Shown here: piece by piece, positions 44,796-55,720 of the stretch | Layout of the letters: every line of letters begins with the position of its first letter | Position numbering within the stretch: the first letter of the stretch is position 1 | Source: Grammothele lineata | Taxonomy: Eukaryota; Basidiomycota; Agaricomycetes; Polyporales; Polyporaceae | Direction of reading: 5' to 3' | NCBI GenBank assembly: GCA_002150815.3 | Contig: NDFF03000123.1 | Location: 1-64,000, forward strand | DNA length: 64,000 nucleotides | Translations under genes and position numbers: made by a program | The notes under the pieces: generated by a model | Databases searched by the model: none | What the model was told of the DNA's origin: nothing | The model's input: the letters and a program-made list of their open reading frames with translations, nothing else

Positions 44796-46146
44796 CACCA
44801 GGATCTCTCTCGTATTTCAGAGACCATTTGGAAAGGTTTGCTGCAGACGCACGTGGCCGGCAGATTACTAATCCAGAAAATGCTACAGTCATGGACCGCT
44901 CCTTGAAACGCCCAAATCATATTTCGCGTGAATCTACCCGGCCCGTGAATGTACATCCATGCAACTTTGCACACATGTTCTACAGCGTATACACTATGTT
45001 TTCTGAGAATCTTGTGCCTTCCCGTCATGTTGAGCAAGCTGGGTGACTCGAATACATGAGGGCTCATATAGGCGCCCAAACCCACTCGGTGAAACAGCTT
45101 GTGCGCAACAACCAAATACATATCTTCATAGTCCTGTGTATCAGCAGAAGATATCTTTAAAATAGTTGTACATGTTCTGCACAGTACCCAGCATTATTCC
45201 AAGGCAGTTGGAAGCATGTGTGGCTGGCAACGAACAGAAATGCGGTTGGCCAGGACAAGGCTCGATCCCGCAGACGAACGCGGGCGCTTACATAGTTTCA
45301 CCTCATTCCCGCCATACATCTTTCAAAATCTCGGCGAAGGCACCGTGTTCGCCCACGGAATTTCACATACAGGTGACTGAGATATGTTGTAAAGGGATGA
45401 GAAGGTTTATACCGTAAAATGTGAATTTTCTAACCATAAAGCTGTCGCCGAAGATTTGGAAGGGTGTAATGCCACCATTCCATCGAGGCATTCACCATCT
45501 ATATGTTGATTGTTTCGCGTCGCAATGTCAATTGCTTGTGCCCAGGAGGTAGCTACTGAAGAAGAGCTTTAAAATGAGCCCAAGATTAAGTAATTCGGGC
45601 CAGATTGAAGTAGTATAGGGCCGTGTGTTTCAAGGAGTGGGGGTGTTTCAAGGAGCGGTCCATGACTGTACTTTTATTGGCAGTTTGTGCGCAAGCGCTG
45701 CTACCTTCAGAGACGAAAGCAACCGCGCTCCCACGTTTACCGGACAACTGCAACTCGGCCTCATCGCCGGCGTATCTTACAAGCTGCACAAGCTGCATAC
45801 CGAATGCATAAAACTCCGAGCGGATATCTCGGTGCGTCGGTGCGGTTCATTCACGTCTCATAAGATTTTCAACCACTTCCGTAGGCTACTAAGGAGCGCA
45901 CACGCCGTCTTTCTGAGCATCGTTCTTATTATCGTCCCCGAGTCCGTGCCTTCTGATATTCCGAGCTCTGTGAGCAAAAGTGCATCTATCATGCTGGGAG
46001 TGTTACTGACCGGATGTGCGGTTAGCGTCTTTACTCGCTGCCATCAATTCCCCTTGCTACTCTCTCGCTTTGGTAATGGCACGTTCTGCTTAGCTTTCTG
46101 TGAGACATTGTCCCCAATCCTCACATCCATGTACGATACAATATAG
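44615..46146 (+). pseudogene. Membrane-protein gene interrupted by a MITE (right copy)
   Basis: Starts MPANYDLAGFVLGAFGLLTV with a membrane segment (LLTVIPFLMHAV), then LPRAQLITLKQLLDDVDALL and ILDEERTLSPGSLSYFRDHL, a helical, coiled-coil-like region. At NPENA the 783-bp MITE intervenes (44886-45668). Beyond it the same protein continues FIGSLCASAATFRDESNRAP, LQLGLIAGVSYKLHKLHTEC, HAVFLSIVLIIVPESVPSDI and SIMLGVLLTGCAVSVF, ending at 46146 with two further hydrophobic segments. The frame resumes cleanly when the MITE and one TA are ignored, so the gene was intact before insertion. Unless the MITE is spliced out the product is truncated soon after NPENAT. Family: basidiomycete membrane protein of unknown function. 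Confidence 0.7.
44886..45668. mobile_element. 783-bp MITE of Tc1/mariner-pogo type
   Basis: Terminal inverted repeats of about 28 bp with one mismatch, both beginning CAGTCATGGACCGCTCCTTG. It is flanked by TA at 44884-44885 and TA at 45669-45670. The paralogous left copy has the empty site (AAATGCTACTTTTATTGG on its coding strand, near 40655) with a single TA. CAGT termini and a TA target duplication are hallmarks of pogo/Fot1-type Tc1-mariner elements. No transposase frame is present, so it is non-autonomous. The TIR core TTTCAAGGAG is repeated again just inside the right end (about 45629). Confidence 0.88.
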
Positions 46147-46708
46147 CAATTACGGACCTTCTGCTCTGTTCCCTCTCGTGTCTCGTCGTGTGTTATTGTG
46201 CTATTGGAAGCCTAGAATTTTATTCAAAAATATACGCTTGGACTTGATACTCGATGCTGCTCCCAAATGACGTATCATTTTGAGGAAGAGGATTCGTCGA
46301 AGACGAGGCGCGGCAAGGGCCGAAGGTGTCGACAGAAACGGTGAAGTGTGCCATCCCACAAGCCTGAAAGAGCTGTCAACGACATATACTCGTTTCGAAA
46401 GAGCTACGCATGACTTACCCGTGCTGCTGCGAACCGCGAGTTCAGATCTGGAAGCGAGGGCAGAGTCCTCGTGAGCCGATCATCGAGGTCACTCCTATGT
46501 GCTTCACATCTCGTGGTCTGGTTTAGTTTTATACATTATTCGGTATACTAGATTGAACCTGTTGAAGGCGGTACGCTACGTTCTAATCAGTGCGGGAATC
46601 AAGGACATATAACAGGAGGACAGCAGGTCGACGGAAAGAGTGAGCTGGTGAAGCTCCGATACGACAGAGAGACGGTTGAACCGAACATTGCCGGTTTCTA
46701 GGGGTCAC
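46147..46708. other. Convergent 3' intergenic stretch
   Basis: Between the 3' ends of the membrane-protein gene and FPGS. No coding signal. The equivalent left-arm interval is about 400 bp shorter, so this part was deleted there. Confidence 0.45.
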
Positions 46709-48746
46709 CTATAGAGCCACGTCCGAAAGGCCCGCAACCTCGATGACCCCGCCCACAAGGTGCAAGCTCCCCGCGACGAGCACGTCGACAGCCTTATCCC
46801 CAGACGTGTCGAGGTCCCGGACAACGTTGACCGCGTGCTCGATCGACGGCAGGACGTGCACGTTCTCCTTCGGGAACTCGGGCACGAGCGCGGTCCACGC
46901 CGCGGCGAGCTCGTTCTGGGTCTTGAGCTGGGCGAGGTCGGACTCGGGGATCGCCTTCGTCGTCAGGTCTGCCAGAGCCACGTCTTGTCAGTACGCTTGT
47001 GTGGATGGGATGGGGTAGGGGAGCCGCTTACCGCCCTTGAAGCCGCCGTCGGCGTACGTGACGTTCGCGCAGAAGACGACGCGGTCGAAGAGCGTCTTCT
47101 CGTCCAGCCCGCTTGCACTCCCGCTCGCTTGGAGGCGCTCCGCCGCCTTCGCGAGCATCGCGCGGAGGAAGTCGCCGCCCGCGCGCCCGCTCGTGCAGTT
47201 GAACACGAGTACCCGTGCGCGTTGGGATCTGCATGCACGCCGTTCGCTGTCAACAACGGAAAACTTAACAGGAAAAAGAGAGGAGTGTGACTGACATCGC
47301 GTCCCGCTCGCGCAGCGCCACGTCCTCGCTGACGAACCACTCCATACAACAATCGAGGCTCTCGCGCGTGTGCGCCCCGTCGAGGAACCACGTCGTGCGC
47401 GCGTGGCGCGGGTCCGGGTCGCGCACGGTCTGGCAGCGTCCGGGCCACTTGGTGCGCTCGAGCCCAGAGACGAAGGCGGGGGGCAGGTCTAGGGGGATCG
47501 TGTCCTCGGTGCGCGCGTAGAGGAAGCGCTTGGCGAGGAAGACGGCGAGGCTCGCGTTTTGGTACTGGTGGCTGCCGGAGAGACCTGGGGTACGTGGGTT
47601 TAGCCCAAGAGTGTGAAGGGGACGAATGAGAGGTAGACGTACCGAGTTTCACGTTCTCGAGTCCTTCCGGTTGGGGAACGACGAAGAAGTCGGACGCCTT
47701 GGGATACGGATGAGCTGCGCAGTCCCGGGTGAGGGAATGGGCTTTGATCTGACCTTCAATGCTTGGAACTGCTCCATGAGAACAGGCATGGCTTCCTCGG
47801 GTTGTTCGACCGTTAGTGCAGGAACGCCTTCCTGCGCGTTGTTGAGTCGAACACTGAGGGGGAATAGACGCGTGATACGCCACCTTGAATATCCCAGCCT
47901 TCTGCCATGCAATCTCCTTCAGCGTCTTCCCGAGCGTGGCGACATGATCGATTCCGAGGGCGGTAATTCCGGTGACGATCGGCTTAGGGACGATATTTGT
48001 GCTATCGTACCTCCCTCCTACGCCGACTTCGAGGACAGTGGCGTCCACCTACAAAATATTTCTTGAAGTCACGGGCGGTGCGATTGAGCAAAAACATACC
48101 TTAAGTTGCATGAAAGCATGGTACGCCACTAGCGTAAGAAACCTAAAATAACCTGGCATGACGGACGTTGATGTCTCATGGGATGTGGCCTGAAAGAAGC
48201 GGATTGGTACCATAGAGCTATACCACGGGATATCAAAGACATTACCGCAGTGGTTCCATTCAACCTGTCCCACACTTCGAAAAAGTACTTGGCAAACAAG
48301 TCCTCGGATAGAGGTGCGCCATTGATCCGAATCCTCTCCCGAACCGCGACCAAGTGTGGTGAGGTATACAGACCTAATACGCTTGTGAGTGCTTGACGAA
48401 GACAATAGGTCGTGCGTACACACCGACTTTCCAGTCAGGACGTGCCGCTCGAAGGATAGAATCGACGAAAGCGGAGGTGGATCCTTTCCCCTTCGTGCCA
48501 GTGATGTGAATCACGTTCAGCCGATTCAGGTCCGAAGTCTAATGTGCACCATCAAAACGAAGCCGGTGGGGAAGGCAGTAAAGGACGACTTACGCTGTAC
48601 CCTATCTTCTGCAGGTGCTCAACCATCTTCGGAAGCTCCAGCCTAGCTAGACGATCGCCTGAGAGACGAGAGGCCTCGAGGACAGCGGCATTGGACTGGA
48701 GGGAGTTGAGGTGCTCGACCGCGTCGCGATAATTCCTGGTGGCCAT
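46709..48746 (-). CDS. MET7: Folylpolyglutamate synthase
   Basis: Adds glutamate residues to folates so that they are retained and used in one-carbon metabolism, in cytosol and mitochondria. Starts [20 protein letters not shown] at 48746. The ATP-binding loop and signature are visible: [85 protein letters not shown]. The C-terminal domain has [39 protein letters not shown] and [20 protein letters not shown], ending VAGLSDVAL. About seven introns and about 500 residues. The start MATRN lacks an obvious mitochondrial presequence, though an upstream in-frame Met exists at 48824. It is the intact partner of the fragment at 39600-39850. Confidence 0.92.
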
Positions 48747-49104
48747 GGTCCTGCGGAAGAGGGACGGAATAGATATATACAGAGAGAGACGGTGCGATGA
48801 AAGCGAAGACAGGGAGAGCATCAAGAATGCATGGTTCTATAAGATATCGGCCCAGCGCTGGTTCGGGGGTCGAAATGACTGTGGTAGCAGCATCCACTCG
48901 CGTCCCCGGCGGGCCAAGCGCTGCGCTTGACGTCGCGAAAATGCGGAGAAGCGCCCGCGCCTCGCATGTGCGCTGAACAGCAGACTCCGGCTCGTAGAGT
49001 CACTGCTTGCACCAGGTCTCTTTCCCCTCCTCCACCTCCCAGGTCCACCGCCGTTGCGCACCTCTGTCCTTCGCTGAAGTGGTCTTTTCAGGGCATTTCC
49101 GCTG

Positions 49105-51247
49105 ATGATTCGCAATGCACATCAACCCCTGGCTGCAGCATCCAGCCGCGCTCTGACTCGCGCTCTCTCCACCACTCCCGCCGGCCTCGCTGTTCCGTCT
49201 TCCTCCCAGACACGCCTGCCCGCCCGTTCACAAAAGCCTCAGAAACACGCTCCATCCGATGGAAATCCACAAACAGGTCGTATACAGCGTCTCGAAGCTC
49301 AGCATAGGCCGCGCTACGTCCTCGAACCACATGTGTTGGCGACTCGGCTCTCCAAGCTCGCCGAGGAAGACAAGCTCGATGAGGCCATCGAGACTCTGAA
49401 GAACATGCCTCGCGATAGTCAAAATACCGTTGTCTGGAACGCCATGATCAGCTACGCCGGTCGCCAGGGACGCGCACAACTTGCGTATTCACTCTATATT
49501 GATGTACGTCCTCCACCCGTGGTGTTTTCCTAGACAGTGCAACGGGGAGCGGGATGGATGAGCCGCCTGTATGAAGCGCGAGTCTGTACGTTTACACTCT
49601 CATGTGTAATATTGGCTCGTCTGGTGTATGTTAAGCGGCTGCCCTCACAGCGTGCACCTTACGTCCTGTCCTGAAGTAGATTTATGCTTACCGTGCTCAC
49701 AATACCCACAGATGAAACGTCGTGGTTTCAAGCCTCGTCTATCGACCTATACAACGCTCATGGGTGCTTTCATGAAGGTGCTAGACTGGCAGAACCGCGG
49801 AAAGCTTCTGGAGAATGTGCACAAAACATACTCAGATTTCCTATCCTACCAACTCCAAGTTAGGAATAATAATCTCCAGAGCCCCGAGCTCTCATCCGCT
49901 CCCGTCAACGCATATATAATGGTTCTCAGCAAGTGTCATCAATGGCAGAAAGTGCTCGACGTATACAACGACTGCGAGGATCAGCGCGACCCTCGCTGTG
50001 CCCCCAACGCATTTACCTACACCGCCATGTTTCGCTACCTTCGCATACGTGGCGGCGTCGCGGACGACAAGGACGCACCTTCCGGCCTAACAGCCCGTGC
50101 GCACGCCGCGTCCGACGCCCGCCTCATCTGGCGCCGCCTCCAGAAGCGAATCGCAGACGGGGAGGGCGCTGACATCCACATCGACGCCCAGCTCCTCAGC
50201 CCCTTCATTCAGGTCCTCGCCCTCGGCCGCCCCGCGGACCTCATCGTCGCCTTCGACGTCCTCCGCCAATACTGCGGGCTCGCGAAACCCGGCGACCCCC
50301 CAGCGCCGCCCGCGACGGTCCCGCTCACCGCCCCGCTCTTCGCCGACGCGCTCTGGCTGTGCAACACCGCGAAGAAGCCGCGGCTCTGCGTGCACTTCGC
50401 GCACGAGCTCATGGCGCGCGACCCGGCCCTCATCGACCGCGGGCACATCGACCACCTCCTCGGCGCGTACGGCCAGCTCGCCGCGCTCGGCTCGCTCACC
50501 GAGGCCGCGCACGTGCTCCGCACGCTCGAGTGGGCCCTCGAGCGCGACCTCGCGCCCACTCCGCAGACGTTCGCGCTCGCGCTCGTCGCGTGCTGGCGCG
50601 CCAAGGACTGGGACTCGGCCCTCCGCGCGCTCGAGCTCATGACCGGGCTCGCTCCCGCGGACTTTGCGGACGGAAGCGCGTCCGGCGCGGCTGCGACCAC
50701 AGCGACGAAGGAAACGCAGAAGCAGAAGAGGCAGCAACGCCCAGGCAACCCCCACACGCGCCGCCTCGAGCCCGACGCGAGCGCGATCTCGTACCTCGTG
50801 CGCACCGCGCTCGAGACCGCCGAGCCCGCGCACATGCGCCAGTGCGCGCGCCTCGTGACCAAGCTCGGGCTCGCCCAGGTCCTCCCCGGGTCGAGCACCA
50901 GCGGCAGCGGCACTGGAGAAGGAGGGGCGGCAGCGATGCGCGGGCGCCCGGCGCGGCTCGCGCGCGACGCCTCCTTCTACGCGCACAAAGCCGCCTCTGG
51001 GCTCGTCGAGCTCGTGAACGCGCTCGTCCCGCAGACGCTGTCGTTCTCGGAGCTCTCGGGGGAGAAGTTCGAGTGGGCGCGGCTCCGCGCGGGGGCGAAA
51101 AGGTGGTTGAAGGAGAACCAGGAGTCGCGCCCGCGGAGCCTGCCGCAGCTCGAGGAGCAGCCGCTGGGGAGCGCCGAGGGGCTCGCGGCGACGGACGACG
51201 CGGTGCATTGGGACAGGATCACGAGGGACGCGAGGGTTAGGGCGTGA
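49105..51247 (+). CDS. Pentatricopeptide-repeat protein, probably mitochondrial
   Basis: RNA-binding PPR protein. The N-terminus MIRNAHQPLAAASSRALTRA is basic and Ser/Ala-rich like a mitochondrial presequence. PPR-type helix pairs: DEAIETLKNMPRDSQNTVVW, NAMISYAGRQGRAQLAYSLY; after a roughly 210-nt intron (GTACGT...CACAG at about 49504-49712) MKRRGFKPRLSTYTTLMGAF; then PVNAYIMVLSKCHQWQKVLD and NAFTYTAMFRYLRIRGG. Further degenerate repeats run to about residue 480, and the C-terminus is charged. About 640 residues. It resembles fungal mitochondrial PPR factors for translation or RNA stability; the exact target cannot be inferred. The second exon is extremely GC-rich, which creates long shadow frames on both other strands. 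Confidence 0.82.
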
Positions 51248-51832
51248 GGCGGGCCGTGTTGGTGTTGTTATACTGTTCGCGTACTCGCTTGCTTGCTTAC
51301 CACTACTCCCGCGCATAATTACGCGCGTAATATTCGAGCATCTAGAGGGCTCGACCTGGCTCCCCCGATCATACAGGAGCAATAAAGAGCGATGCGAGAA
51401 AGGAGAGACGCGTGAATATGTACAGCCCGATGCGTCCGCGCGTTGAACGCGACCGCGGACATACAATACCTGATGAGACAGAGAGAGAAAGCGCGAGAGT
51501 CGAGTCCGCTCCGAGAGCCGAAGGCAGGAAGGGTCCCCGCGACGACGTGTATACTAAGAGTCCGGTCATCGTCATCCACAGAGCAACACAACATGAGGAG
51601 GGCCGTAATGGCGGTGGTATTAGAGAGGGCGGGAGCAGGTTGAGTGAGAGGGGGAGTGAGGGAGCAAGAGCGTGACGATGGTAGATAAGAAAGAGCCGTG
51701 TACGAGGAAGGGTGCGGTAAGGCAAACACGTCGAAAATACCGTATACGTGGGCACATGAATCGCATGAGACGCGCCTCCTATGAGTCCGCGACGAAACCA
51801 AGAACAGCACCAGGAACGACGCCGCCTCCGCC
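51248..51832. other. Convergent 3' intergenic stretch (PPR / protease)
   Basis: No coding support. The minus-strand frames that run through it are extensions of shadows. It probably holds two 3' UTRs. Confidence 0.45.
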
Positions 51833-54094
51833 TTACGCCACCGACCGCGGCCGCTCCCCAGGGCGCATCGGGTTCGACTCGAAGCCGGGCTTCGAGAACG
51901 CCGGGGTGGGGGGCACGAACGTGTCCTCGGTAAGCGCCATCGACACGGGCTGGTACGACCCGAGAGGGTCCGCGGAGCCGATGGACGTCGGCCCGAACGA
52001 GGACGTGCGCTGGAGGGGCATGGGGCTCGCGCGGCCGACGTTGCGGCGCGCGAAGCGGACGTTCTTGCTCCGCCGGCGGCACATGTACACGATCGCGGCC
52101 GCGGCGAGGACGAGGATGACGAGCGCGTTGAGCGCCATCACGGCGAGCATCGCGGGGATGTATTTCGAGAGCTGGTTCACGGTGCTCATGAGGTCGCTCG
52201 TGGTGGTGGTGTCCGAGCCGGAGGAGGCGGCGCTCGTGCCGGAGATGGCTTGGGGGGTGTAGGAGAGGTTGGAGGAGGCGCTCCCACCGCGCGCGGAGTG
52301 GAACTCCTTGGAGGCGGTGTTGGGGTCGACAAGCGAGAGAAGCTGCATGTACGGGTCGCCCATCTCGCCGGAGTCGTCAAAATCGCCAAAGTCGTAGACG
52401 GTGTAAAGTGACCGCATGACGTTGTCGCCGATGAGCCAATCGCTAAATGAACGGTAGGTTAGGCGTAGCGAAATTATGACGATCCGGAAGCTCTTACAAT
52501 TGACCGGCTCCGACCGACACGCTTTGCGGGATGAAGGACCCAACGCACATCGTGTTGTCGTTCACGTTGTAGGGCGATACATCAACGGGGTGGATAGGGA
52601 AGACGTCCTCGCTGGTGAAGATGGATCGGTATCGTCTTCTCATCTCGAAGCTCAGAATACACTTACCCGAACTGAAGAGCAATGTCGATCTCAGATTCGC
52701 AAGGGACGATCCACATGCCCAAGTCCGAGCTGAAAGAGGCACCTGATATGCTCCCGTAGATCGCAGTGCAGATGTCTTCGGGGGCATAACTGAACACAAC
52801 ATATTGATGAGTTGTGTATCAGGATCCACCAGAATACAAACACTCACGTGTACGAGGTCCCGCTATCAAGCATGACGACGGCCTTGCCCGAGGGCGCGCC
52901 GGAAACCGAGCTGGTCAAGGTGGGGGCGCTGTCGCTGTTGGCGAAGAGGAGTGCATCCAGGAGAATGGTCCACCGAGTAGGGTTGCTCACGGGGTACGTC
53001 GAGATCTTGGAGGCGTTCGCCACCGACGCATATTGCTCCTCGTACTCACCTTGGGTATGTTGAATATGGAACACGAGCAATATCCACGAAGAGGACACAC
53101 CTATGGTGAACGAGCCCTCCACATCTCCTGTATCCTCTGACGTCCTCTGCAGCGAGAAGGCGATGAAGTTGGGCTCCTTCGGGTTGTCCGCAAACATGTT
53201 GTACAAGAGACTCTTGCCATCAGTTATGCCGCTCTTGTTGAGAGCGTTGTCGATACTGGAGAGTTTAGTGAATCCAAGCCCCACGATTCCGTCGACTCCG
53301 TATGAAAGGATAGGGTTGCTGGCGTTGGTAGCGTCGATGAACGCTTGTTTCGTAACGTTGATTCTGAGGGCCCACGCATGAACGTCCGTAACGGAGAATC
53401 GGGGCATAGGACCGAGACATACCCTGCGAACTCCACGGGGGCGTACGAAATGTGACCGTACGTCGATCCAATGCCGTACTGTGCTGCGTGTAAACGCTCG
53501 TTGGAATGGAAAAGCGGGGAAGAAACTGACAGTAATGTTCAAAGTGTACGCCTGGGCGCGCGCGCTGTCAGTAGGCGACTCTCGTAACGATCGACAGGAA
53601 ACTGACCGTCTGGTTTGCGTGAGGGATTGGTGATGACTCTCCCTTGACCCAAAGGTCAGACGAGCCGGTATCGAGTTGAAGGGGGTATTCTGAATAGACG
53701 TTACAACGCAACCTTGGGAGTACAACCGCAAAACGACTGACCGGTGCCTGCAATCGTCACCTATGTGGCGCATAAGAGGAAATTACATGGAAAATAGGAA
53801 GAGGGACGTACATTGCCGATGTACAGCAAGTCATGGAAAGAGCTGATGGGCATGAGCGCGTGGCGCTGGAGGGTGACAGAGCATGGGGGTGGACACGGAC
53901 CTAATGTCAATATCTCCTTCTCCGTCGTCTGTGTCGTCCGCCCTGGCAGTAAAGACAGGGCGGTGAACGGGGTGGTAGGGAGACCGCTTCTGGGCAAGAC
54001 TCTTTGGGTGCTTGCGCTGGGTGACCGGTATCCGGACAGCCTCTGAGAGGGAGCCGGTGAGGAGGAGACCGAGGGAGAGGGCGAGGGACTTCAT
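51833..54094 (-). CDS. A1-family aspartic protease with C-terminal membrane anchor
   Basis: Secreted pepsin-type protease. The N-terminus MKSLALSLGLLLTGSLSEAV is a clear signal peptide, followed by a basic propeptide (RKHPKSLAQKRSPYHPVHRP). Both catalytic Asp motifs are present: LQLDTGSSDLWVKGE and VVMLDSGTSYTYAPE. Other family pieces: AQYGIGSTYGHISYAPVEFA, SYGVDGIVGLGFTKLSSIDN, FIAFSLQRTSEDTGDVEGSF, DNTMCVGSFIPQSVSVGAGQ, WLIGDNVMRSLYTVYDFG. After the protease fold comes a Ser/Thr-rich stalk, a membrane helix (YIPAMLAVMALNALVILVLA) with CRRRSKNVRFARR behind it, and a roughly 75-residue cytosolic tail. So it is a type I membrane protease, not a soluble enzyme. About ten short introns. Confidence 0.9.
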
Positions 54095-54379
54095 GGCGGG
54101 GAAAGGAGTGTGGGGAAGAAGGAGCGACGAGGAGAAGGGGGAGGAGGAGGGAAGCAGGGAGCGCGAGCCTAAAGAGACTGCGCTTTGCAGGAGGAAGGGT
54201 CAGAAGGGACTGGGAAGGGCCGACTTCAAGAGCTCGATAGTAACATTGACCCAGGCTCAGCTAGCGCTCTCAGCTCGCCGCCCGCCTTCTGATCTCCCTC
54301 GCCGGTCAGATCACGTGGCGATGCCGTTTCATCCTCTCGGGCAACACAGGACCCCTGAATATCCACCAAGAGCTTACAT

Positions 54380-54480
54380 CCCTCGGGGGTCCCGAAACGG
54401 CCATTTTCGGGGGTCCGGCCTACGGCCGGATTCGGTGATCTGCATGTAACCTCCGGGACCTTCGGTCAGATTCGGTTTTC
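54380..54480. repeat. GC-rich stem-loop repeat, copy 1
   Basis: Contains GGTCCGGCCTACGGCCGGA (a hairpin) followed by TTCGGTGATCTGCATGTAAC, CTCCGGGACCTTCGG and TTCGGTTTTCGG. The GGTGATCTGCATGTAACCTC core matches copy 2 with few changes. Confidence 0.6.
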
Positions 54481-54999
54481 GGCGGCATACAACATTGATT
54501 TGTCAGCGGGTTTTTCGCTCGAAAAAGGGTAGTAGAGGCTCCAAAATCGCTCCGGCGTGCTCAGTGCGCATGGTGCTTTCCCCTACACAAGCCGCCTTGA
54601 AGCGGCGATGGAAACATTAGTCTGTAGGATTGAATCACTATGATATGTCTGAACGGCATCGCTAGCTATAGGCGCTCGCATCATGGACAGGCTCATGAGC
54701 TCACATGCTGTGAAAACAGCGGTAATTGCGACTGAGAGGTAGTGCTCGTGACACCCCACCGGTGGTAAGTATCTCGCGCCCATCGACGGCCGAGCGATAT
54801 TGAGTCTTACCTCTGTACTTCTGCTCGGATAAGGTTTAGCTTAGGACCGTGTGGACTGTTATCAAAGGAATGATGATGGACTTAATAGCCCTGTTTAGTA
54901 TCCTATTAACGGAGATCAAACAACCTACTTACAAACGTTTACCATGCATGGACTGCTCGTTCAAACGGTTTATGGTCGATGCGCGAGGTCCGGACCCGG

Positions 55000-55165
55000 C
55001 GCCTGTCGGCGCCCTCCCGTCTCGGGCCGCCCCTTTCGGTTATCTAGCCTACAACTCCGCCGGCCGAGGGTCATTTTCAGGCATATCAGATCGGCCCCTC
55101 CGGGGCCCATTTTCGGTGATCTGGATGTAACCTTCCGGGCCCTGCGGGCCCGTTTTCGGTGATCC
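55000..55165. repeat. GC-rich stem-loop repeat, copy 2
   Basis: Short hairpins GGCGCCTGTCGGCGCC, GGCCCCTCCGGGGCC and GGGCCCTGCGGGCCC are spaced by TTTTCGGTGATC units; GGTGATCTGGATGTAACCTT matches copy 1 at 54425-54450. Direct orientation. The sequence between the copies is unique. Confidence 0.6.
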
Positions 55166-55555
55166 TGGCATGTGCCATATGGGCGGTTATTCAGGGGTCC
55201 TCAGCAACCGCGCCCTGGATACAATTTCCGAGCCTTGAAAGCCCAGCTGACTTTAACACATCGCGGTTTATGGGATGCATGATGTTTATAGACAAGGAAA
55301 CCAGGCATGTAGAAGCGTATGACAATGAAGGGGAGTGACGAGTGCTCAAATACTAGAATGAGAACCGTTTGATTGCGCGCCTCGCGGCCCTCGCCTGACG
55401 CAGTGGCTGCGTCTACGGTCTATCGGTCCGACGCGTTTAATGCTAGGCGCGCAGCCGGTCACGTTTACCGGGAGAACACGGAATCTTCGGGTGTAGGCGG
55501 GGACACGAAAAGTGCGAACAATTAAGGGCGGGAGTAACCTTGCACACAAGGTGAC

Positions 55556-55720
55556 TTGTGCTCCCCTCGCAGTCGGGCCACCAGACGGGCCGGCCGCCAG
55601 ACCCCCTCTGGTCCGCGCCGGCCACTGGCATGGTCCGCCGGCCGCTGGCCGTCTGGTCCGCGCATGCCACCGACATGCCCCGCCGGGACCTCTGCGCTGG
55701 TCCGCGCCGCGCCACCGGCC
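55556..55720. repeat. GC-rich imperfect tandem repeat
   Basis: CTGGTCCGCG occurs three times at uneven spacing, with related GGCCGCC/CCGGCC and GCCACTGGCATG/GCCACCGACATG units between. Non-coding; the open frames here are products of the repeat composition. Confidence 0.5.

Noticed and set aside
46963..48048. 361-residue continuous frame on the minus strand
   Set aside because: Only its first part ([13 protein letters not shown]...) is FPGS; the rest reads through introns in wrong frames. Replaced by the spliced FPGS model.
39600..48746. Interpretation as a biosynthetic or folate gene cluster
   Set aside because: The repeated FPGS and membrane-protein sequences are explained by inverted duplication and decay, not by functional clustering.
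50087..51466. 459-residue minus-strand frame opposite the PPR gene
   Set aside because: Arg-rich shadow of a very GC-rich exon; the plus strand has clear PPR repeats.
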